Assembly: GCA_033782935.1 (NCBI GenBank) | Contig: JAWQEG010000710.1 | Span: forward strand, 4,030,001-4,094,000 | DNA from: Petrolisthes cinctipes | Lineage: Eukaryota > Arthropoda > Malacostraca > Decapoda > Porcellanidae | Length of the DNA: 64,000 nucleotides | Direction of reading: 5' to 3' | Shown: one piece after another, positions 37,458 to 50,587 of the stretch | Position numbering within the stretch: the stretch's first letter is position 1 | Layout of the letters: each line of letters starts with the position of its first letter | Translations under genes and position numbers: made by a program | The notes under the pieces: model-generated | What the model saw: the letters and a program-made list of their open reading frames with translations, nothing else | The model's database searches: none | What the model was told of the DNA's origin: nothing

Positions 37458-40039
37458 GTGTTAGAGTATTTTCAAAATACATGCTCAAAACATACTGAAA
37501 ATCGATCTTTTAGGTGCACAAAAGTCTATATGTGCATGCATCTTCAGTACCCGTTTATATCTCAAATTCAGGCTCAAAACACCCGAAAATTCAATATTTT
37601 GGGGTCCCAGAAGCAATCTGTACATGCCTACTCAGTGTTAGAGTATTTTCAAAATACAGGCCCAAAACATGCTGAAAATCGATATTTTAGATGCCCAAAG
37701 TCAATATGTGCATGTATCTTCTGTACCCGTTTATATCTCAAATTCAGGCACAAAACACCCGAAAATTGAATATTTTGAGGTCCCAGAAGCAATCTGTACA
37801 GTGCTAGAATATTTTCAAAATATAGGCTAAAAACATGCTAAAAATCGATCTTTTAGGTGCCAAAAAGTCGATATATCAAATTCAGTCCCAAAACACCCGA
37901 AAATTCGATATTTATGGGTCCCATAAGCGATCTGTACATGCCTACTCCGTGTTAGAGTATTTTCAAAATACATGCTCAAAACATACTGAAAATCGATCTT
38001 TTAGGTGCACAAAAGTCGATATGTGCATGCATCTTCAGTACCCGTTTATATCTCAAATTCATGCTCAAAACACCCGAAAATTCAATATATTGGGGTCCCA
38101 GAAGCAATCTGTACATGCCTACTCATTGTTAGAGTATTTTCAAAATACAGGCCCAAAACATGCTGAAAATCGATATTATAGATGCCCAAAGTCAATATGT
38201 GCATGTATCTTCTGTACCCGTTTATATCTCAAATTCAGGCTCAAAACCCCCGAAAATTCAATATTTTGGGGTCCCAGAAGCAATCTGTACATGCCTAGGC
38301 ACTCAGTGCTAGAATATTTTCAAAATATAGGCTAAAAATATGCTAAAAATCGATCTTTTAGGTGCCAAAAAGTCGATATCTCAAATTCAGTCCCAAAACA
38401 CCCGAAAATTCGATATTTAGGGGATCCAGAAGCGATCTGTACATGCCTACTCCGTGTTAGATTATTTTCAAAAAACATGCTCAAAACATACTGAAAATCG
38501 ATCTTTTAGGTGCAAAAAGTCGATATGTGCATGCATCTTCAGTACCCGTTTATATCTCAAATTCAGGCTCAAAACACCCGAAAATTCAATATTTTGGGGT
38601 CCCAGAAGCAATCTGTACATGCCTACTTAGTGCTAGAATATTTTCAAAATATAGGCTAAAAACATGCTAAAAATCGATCTTTTAGGTGCCAAAAAGTCGA
38701 TATCTCAAATTCAGTCCCAAAACACCCAAAAATTCAATATTTATGGGTCCCAGAAGCGATCTGTACATGCCTACTCCGTGTTAAAGTATTTTCAAAATAC
38801 ATGCTCAAAACATACTGAAAATCGATCTTTTAGGTGCACAAAAGTCGATATGTGCATGCATCTTCAGTACCCGTTTATATCTCAAATTCAGGCTCAAAAC
38901 ACCCGAAAATTCAATATTTTGGGGTCCCAGAAGCAATCCGTACATGCCTACTCAGTGTTAGAGTATTTTCAAAATACAGGCCCAAAACATGCTGAAAATC
39001 GATATTTTAGATGCCCAAAGTCAATATGTGCATGTATCTTCTGTACCCGTTTATATCTCAAATTCAGGCTCAAAACATCCGAAAATTCAATATTTTGGGG
39101 TCCCAGAAGCAATCTGTACATGCCTACACAGTGCTAGAATATTTTCAAAATATAGGCTAAAAACATGCTAAAAATCGACATTTTAGGTGCCAAAAAATCG
39201 ATATCTCAAATTCAGTCCCAAAACACCCGAAAATTCGATATTTAGGGGTCCCAGAAGCGATCTGTACATGCCTACTCCGTGTTAGAGTATTTTCAAAATA
39301 CATGCTCAAAACATACTGAAAATCGATCTTTTAGGTGCCCAAAAGTCGATATGTGCATGCATCTTCTGTACCCGTTTATATCTCAAATTCTGGCCCTAAA
39401 CACCCGAAAATTCGATATTTTGGGGTCCCAGAAGCGACCTGTACATGCCTACTCCGAGTTAGAGTATTTTCAAAATTCAGGCCCAAAACATGCTGAAAAT
39501 CGATATTTTTGGTGCCCAAAGTCAATATGTGCATGTATCTTCTGTACCCGTTTATATCTCAAATTCAGGCTCAAAAAACCCGAAAATTCAATATTTTGGG
39601 GTCCCAGAAGCAATCTGTACATGCCTACTCAGTGCTAGAATATTTTTAAAATATAGGCTAAAAACATGCTGAAAATCGATCTTTTAGGTGCCAAAAAGTC
39701 GATATCTCAAATTCAGTCCCAAAACACCAGAAAATTCGATATTTAGGGGTCCCAGAAGCGATCTGTACATGCCTACTCCGTGTTAGAGTATTTTCAAAAT
39801 ACATGCTCAAAACATACTGAAAATCGATCTTTTAGGTGCACAAAAGTCGATATGTGTATGCATCTTCAGTACCCGTTTATAGCTCAAATTCAGGCTCAAA
39901 ACACCCGAAAATTCAATATTTTGGGGTCCCAGAAGCAATCTGTACATGCCTACTCAGTGTTAGAGTATTTTCAAAATACAGGCCCAAAACATGCTGAAAA
40001 TCGATATTTTAGATGCCCAAAGTCAATATGTGCATGTAT

Positions 40040-43000
40040 CTTCTGTACCCGTTTATATCTCAAATTCTGGCCCTAAACACCCGAAAATTCGATATTTTGG
40101 GGTCCCAGAAGTAATCTGTACATGCCTACTCAGTGTAAGAGTATTTTCAAAATACAGGCCCAAAACATGCTGAAAATCGATATTTTAGATGCCAAAAGTC
40201 AATATGTGCATGTATCTTCTGTAACCGTTTATATCTCAAATTCAGGCTCAAAACACCCGAAAATTCAATATTTTGGGGTCCCAGAAGCAATCTGTACAGT
40301 GCTAGAATATTTTCAAAATATAGGCTAAAAACATGCTAAAAATCGATCTTTTAGGTGACAAAAAGTCGATATCTCAAATTCAGTCCCAAAACACCCGAAA
40401 ATTCGATATTTAGAGGTCCCAGAAGCGATCTGTACATGCCCACTCCGTGTTAGAGTATTTTCAAAATACATGCTCAAAACATACTGAAAATCGATCTTTT
40501 AGGTGCACAAAAGTCGATATGTGCATGCATCTTCAGTACCCGTTTATATCTCAAATTCAGACTCAAAACACCCGAAAATTCAATATTTTGGGGTCCCAGA
40601 AGCAATCTGTACATGCCTACTCAGTGTTAGAGTATTTTCAAAATACAGGCCCAAAACATGCTGAAAATCGATATTTTAGATGCCCAAAGTCAATATGTGC
40701 ATGTATCTTCTGTACCCGTTTATATCTCAAATTCAGGCTCAAAACACCCGAAAATTCAATATTTTGGGGTCCCAGAAGCAATCTGTACATGCCTACACAG
40801 TGCTAGAATATTGTCAAAAAATAGGCTAAAAACATGCTAAAAATCGACATTTTAGGTGCCAAAAAATCGATATCTCAAATTCAGTCCCAAAACACCCGAA
40901 AATTCGATATTTAGAGGTCCCAGAAGGTATCTGTACATGCCTACTCCGTGTTAGAGTATTTTCAAAATACAGGCCAAAAACATACTGAAAATCGATCTTT
41001 TAGGTGCCCAAAAGTCGATATGTGCATGCATCTTCTGTACCCGTTTATATCTCAAATTCTGGCCCTAAACACCCGAAAATTCGATATTTTGGGGTCCCAG
41101 AAGCGATCTGTACATGCCTACTCCGTGTTAGAGTATTTTCAAAATTCAGGCCCAAAACATGCTGAAAATCGATATTTTTGGTGCCCAAAGTCAATATGTG
41201 CATGTATCTTCTGTACCCGTTTTTATCTCAAATTCAGGCTCAAAACACCCGAAAATTCAATATTTTGGGGTCCCAGAAGCAATCTGTACAGTGCTAGAAT
41301 ATTTTCAAAATATAGGCTAAAAACATGCTAAAAATCGATCTTTTAGGTGCCAAAAAGTCGATATCTCAAATTCAGTCCCAAAACACCCGAAAATTCGATA
41401 TTTATGGGTCCCAGAAGCGATCTGTACATGCATACTCCGTGTTAGAGTATTTTCAAAACACATGCTCAAAACATACTGAAAATCGATCTTTTAGGTGCAC
41501 AAAAGTCGATATGTGCATGCATCTTCAGTACCCGTTTATATCTCAAATTCAGGCTCAAAACACCCGAAAATTCAATATTTTGGGGTCCCAGAAGCAATCT
41601 GTACATGCCTACTCAGTGTTAGAGTATTTTCAAAATACAGGCCCGAAACATGCTGAAAATCGATATTATAGATGCCCAAAGTCAATATGTGCATGTATCT
41701 TCTGTACCCGTTTATATCTCAAATTCAGGCTCAAAACACCCAAAAATTCAATATTTTGGGGTCCCAAAAGCAATCTGTACGTGCCTACACAGTGCTAGAA
41801 TATTTTCAAAATATAGGCTAAAAACATGCTAAAAATCGACATTTTAGGTGCCAAAAAATCGATATCTCAAATTCAGTCCCAAAACACCCGAAAATTCGAT
41901 ATTTATGGGTCCCAGAAGCGATCTGTACATGCCTACTCCGTGTTAGAGTATTTTCAAAACACATGCTCAAAACATACTGAAAATCGATCTTTTAGGTGCA
42001 CAAAAGTCGATATGTGCATGCATCTTCTGTACCCGTTTATATCTCAAATTCTGGCCCTAAACACCCGAAAATTCGATATTTTGGGGTCCCAGAAGCAATC
42101 TGTACATGCCTACTCCGTGTTAGAGTATTTTCAAAATTCAGGCCCAAAACATGCTGAAAATCGATATTTTTGGTGCCCAAAGTCAATATGTGCATGTATC
42201 TTCTGTACCCGTTTATATCTCAAATTCAGGCTCAAAACACCCAAAAATTCAATATTTTCGGGTCCCAGAAGCAATCTGTACATGCCTACTCAGTGTTAGA
42301 GTATTTTCAAAATACAGGCCCAAAACATGCTGAAAATCGATATTTTAGATGCCCAAAGTCAATATGTGCATGTATCTTCTGTACCCGTTTATATCTCAAA
42401 TTCTGGCTCAAAACACCCGAAAATTCAATATTTTGGGGTCCCAGAAGCAATCTGTACATGCCTACACAGTGCTAGAATATTTTCAAAATATAGGCTAAAA
42501 ATATGCTAAAAATCGATATTATAGGTGCCAAAAAATCGATATCTCAAATTCAGTCCCATAACACCCGAAAATTCGATATTTAGAGGTCCCAGCAGGTATC
42601 TGTACATGCCTACTCCATGTTAGAGTATTTTCAAAATACAGGCCAAAAACATACTGAAAATCGATCTTTTAGGTGCCCAAAAGTCGATATGTGCATGCAT
42701 CTTCTGTACCCGTTTATATCTCAAATTCTGGCCCTAAACACCCGAAAATTCGATATTTTGGGGTCCCATAAGCGATCTGTACATGCCTACTCCGTGTTAG
42801 AGTATTTTCAAAATTCAGGCCCAAAACATGCTGAAAATCGATATTTTTGGTGCCCAAAGTCAATATGTGCATGTATCTTCTGTACCCGTTTATATCTCAA
42901 ATTCAGGCTCAAAACACCCGATAATTCAATATTTTGGGGTCCCAGAAGCAATCTGTACAGTGCTAGAATATTTTCAAAATATAGGCTAACAACATGCTAA

Positions 43001-44880
43001 AAATCGATCTTTTAGGTGACAAAAAGTCGATATCTCAAATTCAGTCCCAAAACACCCGAAAATTCGATATTTAGAGGTCCATGAAGCGATCTGTACATGC
43101 CCACTCCGTGTTAGAGTATTTTCAAAATACATGCTCAAAACATACTGAAAATCGATCTTTTAGGTGCACAAAAGTCGATATGTGCATGCATCTTCAGTAC
43201 CCGTTTATATCTCAAATTCAGGCTCAAAACACCCGAAAATTCAATATTTTGGGGTCCCAGAAGCAATCTGTACATGCCTACTCAGTGTTAGAGTATTTTC
43301 AAAATACAGGCCCAAAACATGCTGAAAATCGATATTTTAGATGCCCAAAGTCAATATGTGCATGTATCTTCTGTACCCGTTTATATCTCAAATTCAGGCA
43401 CAAAACACCCGAAAATTGAATATTTTGAGGTCCCAGAAGCAATCTGTACAGTGCTAGAATATTTTCAAAATATAGGCTAAAAACATGCTAAAAATCGATC
43501 TTTTAGGTGCCAAAAAGTCGATATCTCAAATTCAGTCCCAAAACACCCGAAAATTCAATATTTATGGGTCCCAGAAGCGATCTGTACATGCCTACTCCGT
43601 GTTAAAGTATTTTCAAAATACATGCTCAAAACATACTGAAAATCGATCTTTTAGGTGCACAAAAGTCGATATGTGCATGCATCTTCAGTACCCGTTTATA
43701 TCTCCAATTCAGGCTCAAAACACCCGAAAATTCAATATTTTGGGGTCCCAGAAGCAATCTGTACATGCCTACTCAGTGTTAGAGTATTTTCAAAATACAG
43801 GCCCAAAACATGCTGAAAATCGATATTTTAGATGCCCAAAGTCAATATGTGCATGTATCTTCTGTACCCGTTTATATCTCAAATTCAGGCTCAAAACATC
43901 CGAAAATTCAATATTTTGGGGTCCCAGAAGCAATCTGTACATGCCTACACAGTGCTAGAATATTTTCAAAATATAGGCTAAAAACATGCTAAAAATCGAC
44001 ATTTTAGGTGCCAAAAAATCGATATCTCAAATTCAGTCCCAAAACACCCGAAAATTCGATATTTAGGGGTCCCAGAAGCGATCTGTACATGCCTACTCCG
44101 TGTTAGAGTATTTTCAAAATACATGCTCAAAACATACTGAAAATCGATCTTTTAGGTGCCCAAAAGTCGATATGTGCATGCATCTTCTGTACCCGTTTAT
44201 ATCTCAAATTCTGGCCCTAAACACCCGAAAATTCGATATTTTGGGGTCCCAGAAGCGACCTGTACATGCCTACTCCGAGTTAGAGTATTTTCAAAATTCA
44301 GGCCCAAAACATGCTGAAAATCGATATTTTTGGTGCCCAAAGTCAATATGTGCATGTATCTTCTGTACCCGTTTATATCTCAAATTCAGGCTCAAAACAC
44401 CCGAAAATTCAATATTTTGGGGTCCCAGAAGCAATCTGTACATGCCTACTCAGTGCTAGAATATTTTCAAAATATAGGCTAAAAACATGCTGAAAATCGA
44501 TCTTTTAGGTGCCAAAAAGTCGATATCTCAAATTCAGTCCCAAAACACCCGAAAATTCGATATTTAGGGGTCCCAGAAGCGATCTGTACATGCCTACTCC
44601 GTGTTAGAGTATTTTCAAAATACATGCTCAAAACATACTGAAAATTGATCTTTTAGGTGCACAAAAGTCGATATGTGTATGCATCTTCAGTACCCGTTTA
44701 TAGCTCAAATTAAGGCTCAAAACACCCGAAAATTCAATATTTTGGGGTCCCAGAAGCAATCTGTACATGCCTACTCAGTGTTAGAGTATTTTCAAAATAC
44801 AGGCCCAAAACATGCTGAAAATCGATATTTTAGATGCCCAAAGTCAATATGTGCATGTATCTTCTGTACCCGTTTATATC
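40040..44880 (+). repeat. 6,980-bp large unit, copy 2, shortened to about 4.84 kb
   Basis: Starts where copy 1 ends. The left part matches 33060-36085 at 6,980 bp, the middle (43030-43460) matches 37380-37810 at 5,650 bp, and the right part (43461-44880) matches 38640-40060 at 4,821 bp. Markers at the joints are AGGTCCATGAAGCG (43077 and 37427) and TATGTGTATGCATC followed by TATAGCTCAAATT (44702 and 39881). Homology ends at the point where copy 1 ended, as expected for a tandem duplication. Confidence 0.87.
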
Positions 44881-45101
44881 TCAAATTCAGGCTCAAAACA
44901 CCCGAAAATTCAATATTTTGGGGTCCCAGAAGCAATCTGTACATGCCTACACAGTGCTAGAATATTTTCAAAATATAGGCTAAAAACATGCTAAAAATCG
45001 ACATTTTAGGTGCCAAAAAATCGATATCTCAAATTCAGTCCCAAAACACCCGAAAATTCGATATTTAGAGGTCCCAGAAGGTATCTGTACATGCCTACTC
45101 C

Positions 45102-45602
45102 GTGTTAGAGTATTTTCAAAATACAGGCCAAAAACATACTGAAAATCGATCTTTTAGGTGCCCAAAAGTCGATATGTGCATGCATCTTCTGTACCCGTTT
45201 ATATCTCAAATTCTGGCCCTAAACACCCGAAAATTCGATATTTTCGGGTCCCAGAAGCGATCTGTACATGCCTACTCCGTGTTAGAGTATTTTAAAAATT
45301 CAGGCCCAAAACATGCTGAAAATCGATATTTTTGGTGCCCAAAGTCAATATGTGCATGTATCTTCTGTACCCGTTTATATCTCAAATTCAGGCTCAAAAC
45401 ACCCGAAAATTCAATATTTTGGGGTCCCAGAAGCAATCTGTACATGCCTACACAGTGCTAGAATATTTTCAAAATATAGGCTAAAAACATGCTAAAAATC
45501 GACATTTTAGGTGCCAAAAAATCGATATCTCAAATTCAGTCCCAAAACACCCGAAAATTCGATATTTAGAGGTCCCAGAAGGTATCTGTACATGCTTACT
45601 CC
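45102..45602 (+). repeat. 501-bp trimer duplicated in tandem, copy 1
   Basis: A2-B2-C1 with TTTTCGGGTCCCAGAAGCG in A2 and GTATTTTAAAAATTCAGG in B2, both shared only with the next trimer. The A2 and B2 parts show no difference by eye. Confidence 0.87.
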
Positions 45603-46103
45603 GTGTTAGAGTATTTTCAAAATACAGGCCAAAAACATACTGAAAATCGATCTTTTAGGTGCCCAAAAGTCGATATGTGCATGCATCTTCTGTACCCGTT
45701 TATATCTCAAATTCTGGCCCTAAACACCCGAAAATTCGATATTTTCGGGTCCCAGAAGCGATCTGTACATGCCTACTCCGTGTTAGAGTATTTTAAAAAT
45801 TCAGGCCCAAAACATGCTGAAAATCGATATTTTTGGTGCCCAAAGTCAATATGTGCATGTATCTTCTGTACCCGTTTATATCTCAAATTCAGGCTCAAAA
45901 CACCCGAAAATTCAATATTTTGGGGTCCCAGAAGCAATCTGTACATGCCTACTCAGTGCTAGAATATTTTCAAAATATAGGCTAAAAACATGCTAAAAAT
46001 CGATCTTTTAGGTGCCAAAAAATCGATATCTCAAATTCAGTCCCAAAACACCCGAAAATTCGATATTTATGGGTCCCAGAAGCGATCTGTACATGCCTAC
46101 TCC
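45603..46103 (+). repeat. 501-bp trimer duplicated in tandem, copy 2
   Basis: Same A2 and B2 variants as 45102-45602. The C monomer differs: C2-like start, ATGGGTCCCAGAAGCG end. The next unit is a B2/A1 mosaic, with TTTTTGGTGCACAAAAG near 46152. Confidence 0.87.
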
Positions 46104-46604
46104 GTGTTAGAGTATTTTCAAAATTCAGGCCCAAAACATGCTGAAAATCGATATTTTTGGTGCACAAAAGTCGATATGTGCATGCATCTTCAGTACCTGT
46201 TTATATCTCAAATTCAGGCTCAAAACACCCGAAAATTCAATATTTTGGGGTCCCAGAAGCAATCTGTACATGCCTACACAGTGTTAGAGTATTTTCAAAA
46301 TACAGGCCCAAAACATGCTGAAAATCGATATTTTAGATGCCCAAAGTCAATATGTGCATGTATCTTCTGTACCCGTTTATATCTCAAATTCAGGCTCAAA
46401 ACACCCGAAAATTCAATATTTTGAGGTCCCAGAAGCAATCTGTACGTGCCTACACAGTGCTAGAATATTTTCAAAATATAGGCTAAAAACATGCTAAAAA
46501 TCGACATTTTAGGTGCCAAAAAATCGATATCTCAAATTCAGTCCCAAAACACCCGAAAAATCGATATTTAGAGGTCCCAGAAGGTATGTGTACATGCCTA
46601 CTCC

Positions 46605-47447
46605 GTGTTAGAGTATTTTCAAAATACAGGCCAAAAACATACTGAAAATCGATCTTTAAGGTGCCCAAAAGTCGATATGTGCATGCATCTTCTGTACCCG
46701 TTTATATCTCAAATTCTGGCCCTAAACAATCGAAAATTCGATATTTTGGGGTCCCAGAAGCAATCTGTACATGCCTACTCCGTGTTAGAGTATTTTCAAA
46801 ATTCAGGCCCAAAACATGCTGAAAATCGATATTTTTGGTGCCCAAAGTCAATATGTGCATGTATCTTCTGTACCCGTTTATATCTCAAATTCAGGCTCAA
46901 AACACCCGAAAATTCAATATTTTCGGGTCCCAGAAGCAATCTGTACATGCCTACTCAGTGTTAGAGTATTTTCAAAATACAGGCCCAAAACATGCTGCAA
47001 ATCGATATTTTAGATGCCCAAAGTCAATATGTGCATGTATCTTCTGTACCCGTTTATATCTCAAATTCTGGCTCAAAACACCCGAAAATTCAACATTTTG
47101 GGGTCCCTGAAGCAATCTGTACATGCCTACACAGTGCTAGAATATTTTCAAAATATAGGCTAAAAACATGCTAAAAATCGATATTTTTGGTGCCCAAAGT
47201 CAATATGTGCATGTATCTTCTGTACCCGTTTATATCTCAAATTCAGGCTCAAAACACCCGAAAAATCAATATTTTGGGGTCCCAGAAGCAATCTGTCCAG
47301 TGCTAGAATATTTTCAAAATATAGGCTAAAAACATGCTAAAAATCGATCTTTTAGGTGACAAAAAGTCGATATCTCAAATTCAGTCTCAAAACACCCGAA
47401 AATTCGATATATAGAGGTCCCAGAAGCGATCTGTACATGCCTACTCC
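46605..47447 (+). repeat. Tetramer ending in a chimeric C1/B2 monomer
   Basis: A2 (46605), B2 (46782), B1 (46958), then a 166-bp unit at 47134-47299 that begins as C1 (ACACAGTGCTAG, CAAAATATAGGC) and becomes B2 (GATATTTTTGGTGCCC). It has no 29-bp deletion and its end has the 10-bp deletion. C2 with CTGTCCAGTGCTAG follows at 47300. Confidence 0.83.
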
Positions 47448-50109
47448 GTGTTAGAGTATTTTCAAAATACATGCTCAAAACATACTGAAAATCGATCTTT
47501 TAGGTGCACAAAAGTCGATATGTGCATGCATCTTCAGTACCCGTTTATATCTCAAATTCAGGCTCAAAACACCCGAAAATTCAATATTTTGGGGTCCCAG
47601 AAGCAATCTGTACATGCCTACTCAGTGTTAGAGTATTTTCAAAATACAGGCCCAAAACATGCTGAAAATCGATATTTTAGATGCCCAAAGTCAATATGTG
47701 CATGTATCTTCTGTACCCGTTTATATCTCAAATTCAGGCTCAAAACACCCGAAAATTCAATATTTTGGGGTCCCAAAAGCAATCTGTACATGCCTACACA
47801 GTGCTAGAATATTTTCAAAATATAGGCTAAAAACAAGCTAAATATCGACATTTTAGGTGCCAAAAAATCGATATCTCAAATTCAGTCCCAAAACACCCGA
47901 AAATTCGATATTTAGAGGTCCCAGAAGCGATCTGTACATGCCTACTCCGTGTTAGAGTATTTTCAAAATACAGGCCAAAAACATACTGAAAATCGATCTT
48001 TTAGGTGCCCAAAAGTCGATATGTGCATGCATCTTCTGTACCCGTTTATATCTCAAATTCTGGCCATAAACACCCGAAAATTCGATATTTTGGGGTCCCA
48101 GAAGCGATCTGTACATGCCTACTCCGTGTTAGAGTATTTTCAAAATTCAGGGCCAAAACATGCTGAAAATCGATATTTTTTGGTGCCCAAAGTCAATATG
48201 TGTATGTATCTTCTGTACCCGTTTTTATCTCAAATTCAGGCTCAAAACACCCGAAAATTCAATATTTTGGGGTTACAGAAGCAATCTGTACAGTGCTAGA
48301 ATATTTTCAAAATATAGGCTAAAAACATGCTAAAAATCGATCTTTTAGGTGCCAAAAAGTCGATATCTCAAATTCAGTCCCAAAACACCCGAAAATTCGA
48401 TATTTATGGGTCCCAGAAGCGATCTGTACATGCCTACTCCGTGTTAGAGTATTTTCAAAATAAATGCTCAAAACATACTGAAAATCGATCTTTTAGGTGC
48501 ACAAAAGTCGATATGTGCATGCATCTTCTGTACCCGTTTATATCTCAAATTCTGGCCCTAAACACCCGAAAATTCGATATTTTGGGGTCCCAGAAGCAAT
48601 CTGTACATGCCTACTCCGTGTTAGAGTATTTTCAAAATTCAGGCCCAAAACATGCTGAAAATCGATATTTTTGGTGCCCAAAGTCAATATGTGCATGTGT
48701 CTTCTATACCCGTTTATATCTCAAATTCAGGCTCAAAACACCCGAAAATTCAATATTTTCGGGTCCCAGAAGCAATCTGTACATGCCTACTCAGTGTTAG
48801 AGTATTTTCAAAATACAGGCCCAAAACATGCTGAAAATCGATATTTTAGATGCCCAAAGTCAATATGTGCATGTATCTTCTGTACCCGTTTATATCTCAA
48901 ATTCTGGCTCAAAACACCCGAAAATTCAATATTTTGGGGTCCCTGAAGCAATCTGTACATGCCTACACAGTGCTAGAATATTTTCAAAATATAGGCTAAA
49001 AACATGCTAAAAATCGATATTATAGGTGCCAAAAAATCGATATCTCAAATTCAGTCCCATAACACCCGAAAATTCGATATTTAGAGGTCCCAGCAGGTAT
49101 CTGTACATGCCTACTCCGTGTTAGAGTATTTTCAAAATACAGGCCAAAAACATACTGAAAATCGATCTTTTAGGTGCCCAAAAGTCGATATGTGCATGCA
49201 TCTTCTGTACCCGTTTATATCTCAAATTCTGGCCCTAAACACCCGAAAATTCGATATTTTGGGGTCCCAGAAGCGATCTGTACATGCCTACTCCGTGTTA
49301 GAGTATTTTCAAAATTCAGGCCCAAAACATGCTGAAAATCGATATTTTTGGTGCCCAAAGTCAATATGTGCATGTATCTTCTGTACCCGTTTATATCTCA
49401 AATTCAGGCTCAAAACACCCGAAAATTCAATATTTTGGGGTTCCAGAAGCAATCTGTACAGTGCTAGAATATTTTCAAAATATAGGCTAAAAACATGCTA
49501 AAAATCGATCTTTTAGGTGACAAAAAGTCGATATCTCAAATTCAGTCTCAAAACACCCGAAAATTCGATATTTAGAGGTCCCAGAAGCGATCTGTACATG
49601 CCCACTCCGTGTTAGAGTATTTTCAAAATACATGCTCAAAACATACTGAAAATCGATCTTTTAGGTGCACAAAAGTCGATATGTGCATGCATCTTCAGTA
49701 CCCGTTTATATCTCAAATTCAGGCTCAAAACACCCGAAAATTCAATATTTTGGGGTCCCAGAAGCAATCTGTACATGCCTACTCAGTGTTAGAGTATTTT
49801 CAAAATACAGGCCCAAAACATGCTGAAAATCGATATTTTAGATGCCCAAAGTCAATATGTGCATGTATCTTCTGTACCCGTTTATATCTCAAATTCAGGC
49901 TCAAAACACCCGAAAATTCAATATTTTGGGGTCCCAGAAGCAATCTGTACATGCCTACACAGTGCTAGAATATTTTCAAAATATAGGCTAAAAACATGCT
50001 AAAAATCGACATTTTAGGTGACAAAAAATCGATATCTCAAATTCAGTCCCAAAACACCCGAAAATTCGATATTTAGAGGTCCCAGAAGGTATCTGTACAT
50101 GCCTACTCC
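47448..50109 (+). repeat. Mostly regular trimers and one 677-bp tetramer
   Basis: The order is A1 B1 C1, A2 B2 C2, then an A1/A2-B2-B1-C1 tetramer (48441-49117), A2 B2 C2, A1 B1 C1. Small private changes include an extra T in the B2 near 48180 and ACAAGCTAAATATCGAC near 47833. GGTGACAAAAAG recurs near 47356 and 49517, linking this stretch to the 33-43 kb blocks. Confidence 0.82.
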
Positions 50110-50275
50110 GTGTTAGAGTATTTTCAAAATACAGGCCAAAAACATACTGAAAATCGATCTTTTAGGTGCCCAAAAGTCGATATGTGCATGCATCTTCTGT
50201 ACCCGTTTATATCTCAAATTCTGGCACTAAACACCCGAAAATTCGATATTTTTGGGTCCCAGAAGCGATCTGTAC

Positions 50276-50587
50276 ATGCCTACTTTTTCAAAATTCAGGC
50301 CCAAAACATGCTGAAAATCAATATTTTTGGTGCCCAAAGTCAATATGTGCATGTATCTTCTGTACCCGTTTATATCTCAAATTCAGGCTCAAAACACCCG
50401 AAAATTCAATATTTTGAGGTCCCAGAAGCAATCTGTACAGTGCTAGAATATTTTCAAAATATAGGCTAAAAACATGCTAAGAATCGATCTTTTAGGTGCC
50501 AAAAAGTCGATATCTCAAATTCAGTCCCAAAACACCCTAAAATTCGATATTTATGGGTCCCAGAAGCGATCTGTACATGCCTACTCC
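50276..50587 (+). repeat. B2 monomer with 13-bp deletion of its start, then C2
   Basis: The boundary reads CATGCCTACTTTTTCAAAAT: the 13 bases from CCGTG to GAGTA that carry the GTGTTAGAG landmark are missing. It is the only copy I saw without the landmark. The rest of B2 is ordinary, apart from AATCAATATTTTTGG, and ends with the 10-bp-deleted junction. Confidence 0.83.

Larger units (their letters stand above)
33060..40039 (+). repeat. 6,980-bp large unit, copy 1
   Basis: Shared with copy 2 at 6,980-bp offset: GTAACCGTTT (33243), GGTGACAAAAAG (33375), TGCCCACTCCG, TATTGTCAAAAAATAGG, CCGTTTTTATCTC, GATATTATAGATGCCC, GTACGTGCCTAC, TTTTCGGGTCCC and CCAGCAGGTATC. A patch at about 34925-35035 differs. 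After about 36085 the offset falls to 5,650 bp and then, past 38640, to 4,821 bp. Copy 1 therefore contains about 2.16 kb that copy 2 lacks. Confidence 0.88.

Noticed and set aside
33060..44880. Long terminal repeats of a retroelement as the cause of the multi-kb duplications
   Set aside because: Both copies and everything between them are the same satellite. There is no primer-binding site, polypurine tract, protein domain or non-satellite interior.
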